A stretch of 64,000 nt of DNA, taken from contig JAEESF010000004.1 in assembly GCA_016286205.1 (NCBI GenBank), positions 118,125 to 182,124 on the forward strand, given 5' to 3'. Below the pieces are notes generated by a model, which searched no databases, was not told where the DNA came from, and saw only the letters and a list, made by a program, of their open reading frames with translations. The position numbers and the translations under genes are program-made. The DNA comes from Colicola sp016286205. GTDB taxonomy: Bacteria > Bacteroidota > Bacteroidia > Bacteroidales > Paludibacteraceae. Shown here piece after piece: positions 59,575 to 64,000 of the stretch (position 1 is its first letter; every line of letters begins with the position of its first letter).

Positions 59575-60705
59575 ATGGTAGATATTCGTGAAGTAAATAC
59601 CAAGCGCGAACGGCGACAGTTCATAGAGTTTGCAAACAATCTCTATCGGGATTGTCCGTATTACTGCCCGCCCTTGTTCTTTGACGAGATGAACTGCTTC
59701 GACGCAGAGAAAAATCCCGCGCTCGAAGTGTGCGAATATCAGTTGTGGATGGCCTATCGCGACAACAAACCCGTAGGACGCGTAGCGGGTATCATCAACC
59801 ATCGAGCCAACGAAAAATGGCAAAGCAAACATGTGCGGTTTGGATGGTTCGATTTTATTGATGATATCGAAGTCAGCCACGCCTTGCTCGACACAGTAGT
59901 TGCTTGGGGCAAGGAGCGTGGAATGGAAGCGCTGAACGGGCCTGTCGGATTTACCGATTTCGACCACGAAGGATTGTTGCTCGAGGGCTACGACTATTTG
60001 GCTGTGATGGCTTCGCTTTACAATTTTCCTTACTATGTAAAGCATGTAGAGGCTTACGGCTTGACGAAAGAAGCCGACTGGGTAGAACTGCAAGTCTTTC
60101 CTCCAAAAGAGTGCCCGGAACGAATTCGGCGCATCTGCGACATTGTGCGAGAGCGCTCGCATGTACACGTTGAGAAAGTAAAGAACGCACGCGGACTGGT
60201 GCGGCGATTCGGCATCAGTTATATGGATGTGATAGATGAAGCTTACCAAAAGCTCTACAATTTCCAACCGATGACCGACAAGCAGAAAAACTACTACAAA
60301 GACATGTATTTCCCGATTCTGAATTTCGATTTTGTCACGCTAGTGGTCAATGATCAGAACGAATTAGTCGGCGTAGGTCTAGGAATGCCGAACATAGCGG
60401 AAGCGCTTCGCAAATGCGGCGGAAAATTGCTGCCGTTCGGTTGGTTCCACCTGTTGCGAGCACTGAAAGCCAAACGAATGGAGTCGTTCAGTTTTCTGTT
60501 GATTGCCGTGCGACCGGATTATCAAAACCAAGGAATCAATGCCCTGTTCCTGGAAGACCAGATTCCGATCATCAATCGCTACGGAATTAAGACACTGGAA
60601 ACCACTAATATGCTGGAAACCAACACAAAAGTGTTGGACTTCTTCACACAATTTGAACACCGCCAACACAAGCGTCACCGCGCATATATCAAGCCGATAG
60701 GATGA
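59575..60705 (+). CDS. GNAT-fold acyltransferase-like protein
   Basis: A 376-residue protein of a Bacteroidota family with GNAT-like halves. LWMAYRDNKPVGRVAGIINH (N-terminal half) and SFSFLLIAVRPDYQNQGINALFLED (acetyl-CoA loop region) are the recognisable parts. GPVGFTDFDHEGLLLEGYDY is conserved in the family. The acceptor is unknown. It overlaps the Fur-family gene by 4 nt. Confidence 0.75.
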   Translation: MVDIREVNTKRERRQFIEFANNLYRDCPYYCPPLFFDEMNCFDAEKNPALEVCEYQLWMAYRDNKPVGRVAGIINHRANEKWQSKHVRFGWFDFIDDIEVSHALLDTVVAWGKERGMEALNGPVGFTDFDHEGLLLEGYDYLAVMASLYNFPYYVKHVEAYGLTKEADWVELQVFPPKECPERIRRICDIVRERSHVHVEKVKNARGLVRRFGISYMDVIDEAYQKLYNFQPMTDKQKNYYKDMYFPILNFDFVTLVVNDQNELVGVGLGMPNIAEALRKCGGKLLPFGWFHLLRALKAKRMESFSFLLIAVRPDYQNQGINALFLEDQIPIINRYGIKTLETTNMLETNTKVLDFFTQFEHRQHKRHRAYIKPIG

Positions 60706-61172
60706 AAATCTCGCAAAAGACATACGAACAAACCGTAGATAAGTTGGCTCAATATCTGGCCGGCAAACATATGCGCTTTACGGTAGAACGCCAATGGCTA
60801 TTGGAGAAAATCTGCAGTCTGCCTCAACCGTTCAATCCCGAACAACTGAGAGCGGCGTGCGAAGAACAGCGAATATCGCGCGCAACGGTTTACAACACCA
60901 TTGAAGTGCTTTGCGCAGCGCAGATACTCCATCCGCTCAAACGCCTAAAGGGCATGCAATCGACTGAGTACGAGCTAGTTACGCGGCCTTCTACGAGGAT
61001 GCAAATCATTTGCAAACACTGTGGGCGTGTTCAGGATTTCCGCGATTTGAGTGTTGCGGAGCAAGTCAAAAGACGTAAATTCCCTAATTTTGAGGTGCAA
61101 CACTTCTCTCTCTTCGTGTATGGAGAATGTAAGGCGTGCCGCAAAAGAAACACAATACGAAGAAAAAAATAA
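60702..61172 (+). CDS. Fur-family transcriptional regulator
   Basis: A 156-residue metal-responsive repressor. The winged helix is FTVERQWLLEKICSL ... ISRATVYNTIEVLCAAQIL. Zinc-site cysteines are IICKHCGRVQDF and CKACRKR. It might be Fur, Zur or PerR; the sensory residues do not settle which. It is co-transcribed with the acyltransferase and followed 6 nt later by the zinc protease. Confidence 0.88.
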   Translation: MKISQKTYEQTVDKLAQYLAGKHMRFTVERQWLLEKICSLPQPFNPEQLRAACEEQRISRATVYNTIEVLCAAQILHPLKRLKGMQSTEYELVTRPSTRMQIICKHCGRVQDFRDLSVAEQVKRRKFPNFEVQHFSLFVYGECKACRKRNTIRRKK

Positions 61173-61178
61173 ACGCAG

Positions 61179-61856
61179 ATGTTTTACTGGATTCTTTTTA
61201 TATCGATTGCCCTGGCCAGTTGGATCGTATCGTTTTCGCTTAAGCGAAAGTTCGAACGTTACAGCCAAGAACTGCTACCGATGAGCGGCGCTGAAGTGGC
61301 CGAGAGAATGCTTCACGACCATGGCATTTATGACGTGCAGATCACGTGTATTCCAGGTCAACTGACCGACCATTACAATCCACAAGACCAAACAGTCAAT
61401 TTGTCGGAAGAGGTGTATAACGGATGCAATGTGGCCGCGGCGGCTGTGGCAGCGCACGAGTGCGGTCACGCGGTTCAGCATGCCGAAGAATACGGCCCAC
61501 TACGCATGCGATCGGCTTTGGTGCCGGTGGTATCATTTAGCAGCAAATGGGTAACTTGGATTATCTTGGCGGGATTGCTGTTTATTGGTTCGAACGCGGG
61601 CGGAATCCTTTTGCTGATTGGCATTGGTTTGTATGCGATGATTACTATTTTTTCGTTCATCACTTTGCCTGTGGAAGTGAATGCCAGTCAACGCGCCGTG
61701 AACTGGCTTCGCGAATCGGGCATCACTGATAATGTAACTACCGACATGGCGAGCGATGCGTTGCATAGCGCGGCTTACACGTATGTTGTAGCAGCCCTTT
61801 CTGCGCTTGCCACGCTGATATACTACATCCTGATTTTCCTTGGTAGAAGGAGATAA
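61179..61856 (+). CDS. Zinc metallopeptidase (YugP family)
   Basis: A 225-residue membrane protein with an N-terminal helix (WILFISIALASWIVSF), the zinc motif AAHECGHAVQHAEEY (HExxH variant HECGH) and three C-terminal helices. YugP-like proteases are of unknown substrate. It is last in the Fur transcript, 7 nt before tRNA-Arg. Confidence 0.88.
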   Translation: MFYWILFISIALASWIVSFSLKRKFERYSQELLPMSGAEVAERMLHDHGIYDVQITCIPGQLTDHYNPQDQTVNLSEEVYNGCNVAAAAVAAHECGHAVQHAEEYGPLRMRSALVPVVSFSSKWVTWIILAGLLFIGSNAGGILLLIGIGLYAMITIFSFITLPVEVNASQRAVNWLRESGITDNVTTDMASDALHSAAYTYVVAALSALATLIYYILIFLGRRR

Positions 61857-61863
61857 AAGGAAC

Positions 61864-61937
61864 GGTCCCGTAGCTCAATTGAATAGAGTGTCAGATTCCG
61901 GTTCTGAAGGTTCTGGGTTTGAGCCCCAGCGGGATCA
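61864..61937 (+). tRNA. tRNA-Arg (anticodon CCG)
   Basis: Acceptor GGTCCCG pairs with CGGGATC; discriminator A. The anticodon stem TCAGA/TCTGA encloses TTCCGGT, so the anticodon is CCG (61898-61900). The T-stem is CTGGG/CCCAG. CCA is not encoded. Confidence 0.93.
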
Positions 61938-61940
61938 CAT

Positions 61941-62035
61941 CGTCGAAAGTGGCTTGCCTAAGTGAATTCGCCAAGCGAATTGAAGTGGCTCGCACTTTCT
62001 CCTCTCCCCACAAATTAGAAATTTGCGTGGGCCCT
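61941..62035. repeat. Hairpin element after stable RNA, copy 2
   Basis: Homologous to 59444-59537: GAAAGTG/CACTTTC, AATTCG/CGAATT and the CCCACAAATT...AATTTGCGTGGG hairpin. It begins 3 nt after the tRNA. Confidence 0.7.
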
Positions 62036-62037
62036 AT

Positions 62038-62075
62038 TAAAAAGCGCCGGAACTCAATGTTTCGGCGCTTTTCTT
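62038..62075. terminator. Terminator between convergent genes
   Basis: AAAAAGCGCCG and CGGCGCTTTT form a strong stem followed by T-rich sequence; it can act in both directions. Confidence 0.85.
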
Positions 62076-63355
62076 TATTTTAATCTGATATCTACGACGA
62101 TCGGATTGTGATCGGCGTAGCGGTGATACGATTTGTCTTTCAGCCTATAGGCTGCATGTTGGTAATACCAATCGGCATTGACTTGCCAAGGCATGACACG
62201 AACGATCTGCGCGGCCATGGTCGGGCTAGCAAAACAGCGGTCCAGGTAACCGATTTCACCCTTGTAGGAATAAGAATAATCGTCGGGGCAATAGACTTGC
62301 AGCATATCCGCATAACCCGCGCGAACGATGGTCTGAATAGGCTGTTCTTGCGTGTTGCAATTGTAATCGCCCAAAAGCAACACGTCCGAATCGGCAAATT
62401 GCTCAATGGCAATAGGTAGCATAACCAACAGAGAATCAGTATTTTCCATTCTACGCTGATTGGTGTCGTATTGCGTGCGGCCCGGACGTTTGGACTTCAG
62501 GTGGTTGACACTGACGATGAATCGCTGACCAGTTTTCAGGTCCTCAAAGCCCTGAGCAATCATGCGGGCATGGTAATGGCTGGATGTGTCCCGATAGGCT
62601 GAGATAAACTCGGAGTACGGACACAAACGGTCTTTGCGATAAACCAGACATCCGCCAATTCGATCCATATCGGGCAATCCGAGCGAAACATAATCGTATT
62701 TGTCGCCGAGCGCCTCGAGCAGCATTTTCGGGCCTTTGTCGCCCACTTGCATCTCGCAGAGCGCGAACAAATCGCCATGCATCGCGCGAAGCGCTTTGAC
62801 CACTTTCTTGGTTTTGAGCGCCTGTTGTTCGGGCGTTGTGCGCTTGGTGGCATAGCCACCAAGGTCGGCAAAATAATTCTCAATATTAGCTCCCACGATG
62901 CGCAATTCGTCTTTTTTCGGCCGTGGCAAACGCGGTTGCGAAACATGCGTGGTGCGTAAGGATTTGCCTGTCAACAGGTGGCGTTCGCCTGTAACGCGGG
63001 CCTTGATGCCGCGAATACGATCGCCCGTGCGAACGGCGTAATAATTGTTGCGGCAATGGACGCAAATACTCTTATCGAGATTGTCTTTGACAATCTGCCA
63101 GTACATTGTGCTATCTCCGTCCGCCAGTCCAACGGCTTTTTCGTCCGGCGAATAGAGTCGTTCGGTGGCAAGGATAAGCGAGTCGTAGAAACTGCCACAA
63201 ACAATGAGCGGAGTGGTCAGTTCCACCATTTGGTTTTGATATTTCGCCCAGTCGGCTTGCAGTTGTTCGAGCGTGACGCGTTCAATGGATTGAACAGACA
63301 GCGTCGCGAGCAACAGAAATGTCAAGCAAAGATGTTTTCGCGTAGTAGGTATCAT
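62075..63355 (-). CDS. Secreted endonuclease/exonuclease/phosphatase-family protein
   Basis: A 426-residue protein with signal peptide MIPTTRKHLCLTFLLLATLSVQS (start 63,355, just after the promoter). Residues about 30-130 form an OB-like domain, and about 140-426 the EEP fold: IVGANIENYFADLGGYA, LFALCEMQVGD, VSVNHLKSKRPG, LLLGDYNCNTQEQ, YSYKGEIGYLDRCFA and HRYADHNPIVVDI. It is related to the larger protein at 12,933-14,972 but lacks its C-terminal tail. Likely an extracellular or periplasmic nuclease. Confidence 0.83.
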   Translation of the reverse strand: MIPTTRKHLCLTFLLLATLSVQSIERVTLEQLQADWAKYQNQMVELTTPLIVCGSFYDSLILATERLYSPDEKAVGLADGDSTMYWQIVKDNLDKSICVHCRNNYYAVRTGDRIRGIKARVTGERHLLTGKSLRTTHVSQPRLPRPKKDELRIVGANIENYFADLGGYATKRTTPEQQALKTKKVVKALRAMHGDLFALCEMQVGDKGPKMLLEALGDKYDYVSLGLPDMDRIGGCLVYRKDRLCPYSEFISAYRDTSSHYHARMIAQGFEDLKTGQRFIVSVNHLKSKRPGRTQYDTNQRRMENTDSLLVMLPIAIEQFADSDVLLLGDYNCNTQEQPIQTIVRAGYADMLQVYCPDDYSYSYKGEIGYLDRCFASPTMAAQIVRVMPWQVNADWYYQHAAYRLKDKSYHRYADHNPIVVDIRLK

Positions 63356-63363
63356 TTCGGGTG

Positions 63364-63371
63364 CAAAGTTA
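63364..63371 (-). promoter_or_regulatory. Promoter -7 box of 62,075-63,355
   Basis: TAACTTTG on the minus strand. The usual -33 TTTG is missing; the position is taken by the 11-bp array instead. Confidence 0.55.
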
Positions 63372-63380
63372 CAAAAAATT

Positions 63381-63463
63381 CTCGATAGTACGCTCGTGAC
63401 TGTCTCGTGATTGTCTCGTGATTGTCTCGGTAATAAAATGGCCATATATACATAGTATATATA
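63381..63463. repeat. 11-bp array plus TATA palindrome (copy 2)
   Basis: ctcgatagtac, gctcgtgactg, tctcgtgattg twice, tctcggtaata, then atatatacatagtatatata (63444-63463). Reverse-complement relative of 32463-32544. Confidence 0.85.
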
Positions 63464-63517
63464 AGATTGCAGTTTTTGCAGGGCGAAATAGCAAAATGAT
63501 TTTTTTTCTACGAAAAA

Positions 63518-63549
63518 TTTGGTCAATTCAAAAATTTGTAGTAATTTTG
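63518..63549 (+). promoter_or_regulatory. rpsF promoter and leader
   Basis: TTTG (63518-63521) and TAATTTTG (63542-63549), 20 bp apart. The 100-nt leader holds GTCGAG-agg-CTCGAC and AGCC-attc-GGCT hairpins that might bind S6:S18 for autoregulation; this is only suggestive. Confidence 0.6.
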
Positions 63550-63651
63550 CACGCTTTTTTCGGTCGAGAGGCTCGACACCCAGTTAAGCCATTCGGCTCA
63601 AAAGCGACCAAAATCAATTAAATTATTAACTAACACTTACAATTTACTACA

Positions 63652-64000
63652 ATGGTAAATCATTATGAAACAGCCTTCGTATTGACTCCCGTTTTGTCTG
63701 AACCGCAGACGAAGGAGGCTGTAGAGAAATTCGAGAATCTTCTCACGCAGAATGGCGGTACCATTCTGAACTGTGAGGAGTGGGGCTTGAAGCAACTCGC
63801 TTACCCTATCCAAGGTAAAAATTCCGGATTCTACGTATTCTTGCAATTTGATGTAGAGCCGGCTGTAATCGCTACCCTCGAGACCGAATTCCGTCGTGAC
63901 GAGCGCATTATTCGCTTCCTGACAACGCGTCTTGACAAGTACGCATTCGAGTACGCTGAGAAGCGTCGTAACAAAGGTAAAGTTCAACCTAAAGCAGAAG
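63652..64000 (+). CDS. rpsF: 30S ribosomal protein S6 (3' end missing)
   Basis: The first 116 codons are visible; the gene runs off the right edge. MVNHYETAFVLTPVLSEPQTKEAVEKF, NCEEWGLKQLAYPIQGKNSGFYVF and RRDERIIRFLTTRLDK are typical S6. It binds 16S rRNA with S18. Bacteroidota usually continue with rpsR and rplI, which would lie outside this window. Confidence 0.96.
   Translation, partial: MVNHYETAFVLTPVLSEPQTKEAVEKFENLLTQNGGTILNCEEWGLKQLAYPIQGKNSGFYVFLQFDVEPAVIATLETEFRRDERIIRFLTTRLDKYAFEYAEKRRNKGKVQPKAE

Overview
The window comes from a Bacteroidales-type Bacteroidota, probably an uncultured gut or rumen species that uses pectin. The evidence is: promoters of the form TTTG / TAnnTTTG; a porQ-cmk-ispH cluster (PorQ is a type IX secretion component); a Bacteroidota sdhCAB operon; an ExbB/ExbD/ExbD operon; a tmRNA tag of the GxxxxALAA kind; and large secreted pectin enzymes built from InlB/Listeria-Bacteroides repeats. 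No IS element, CRISPR array or rRNA was seen. Coordinates were derived by eye from the sequence, so small offsets are possible.

Layout. 1-14,972: a partial helix-hairpin-helix barrel protein, a flippase-like membrane protein, malQ, ispH-cmk-porQ on the minus strand, sdhCAB, and a secreted nuclease-like protein. 15,000-21,220: an accessory island of unknown small proteins plus an EcoRI-type adenine methyltransferase with a DUF262-HNH nuclease. The methyltransferase has a roughly 300-nt leader that looks like a transcription attenuator. Two paralogous unknown genes (15,468-15,800 and 20,667-21,041) flank the island. 21,258-30,558: a minus-strand pectin locus of pectate lyase, InlB-repeat protein, small tail protein and pectinesterase. 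30,702-40,403: secreted and lipoprotein unknowns, a 1904-residue protein with five repeated modules, and a divergent membrane AraC-type regulator. 40,404-47,818: ybeY, an RNA methyltransferase, queA, tatD, an acid phosphatase, tRNA-Ser and the ExbB/D operon. 47,845-54,929: a rhamnogalacturonan acetylesterase, then a signalling cluster (tyrosine phosphatase, HD hydrolase, kinase-like protein, RelA/SpoT synthetase, STAS protein, SpoIIE-type phosphatase). 55,034-64,000: DUF1294, flavodoxin, CDF transporter, VanX-like dipeptidase, MATE exporter, tmRNA, acetyltransferase, Fur regulator, zinc protease, tRNA-Arg, a second nuclease-like protein and the start of rpsF.

Two things stand out. First, in the pectin locus an InlB-like domain seems to be split between neighbouring secreted proteins. 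Both enzymes and the repeat protein end with the first strand of the domain, and the repeat protein and tail protein begin, after their own signal peptides, with the rest of it. This suggests non-covalent assembly of enzyme, scaffold and anchor. Second, the window is seeded with very short phased tandem arrays: 7-bp arrays, often in frame inside genes or touching start codons, and 11-bp arrays lying in intergenic regions. It also holds palindromic elements present in two copies with compensatory base changes.
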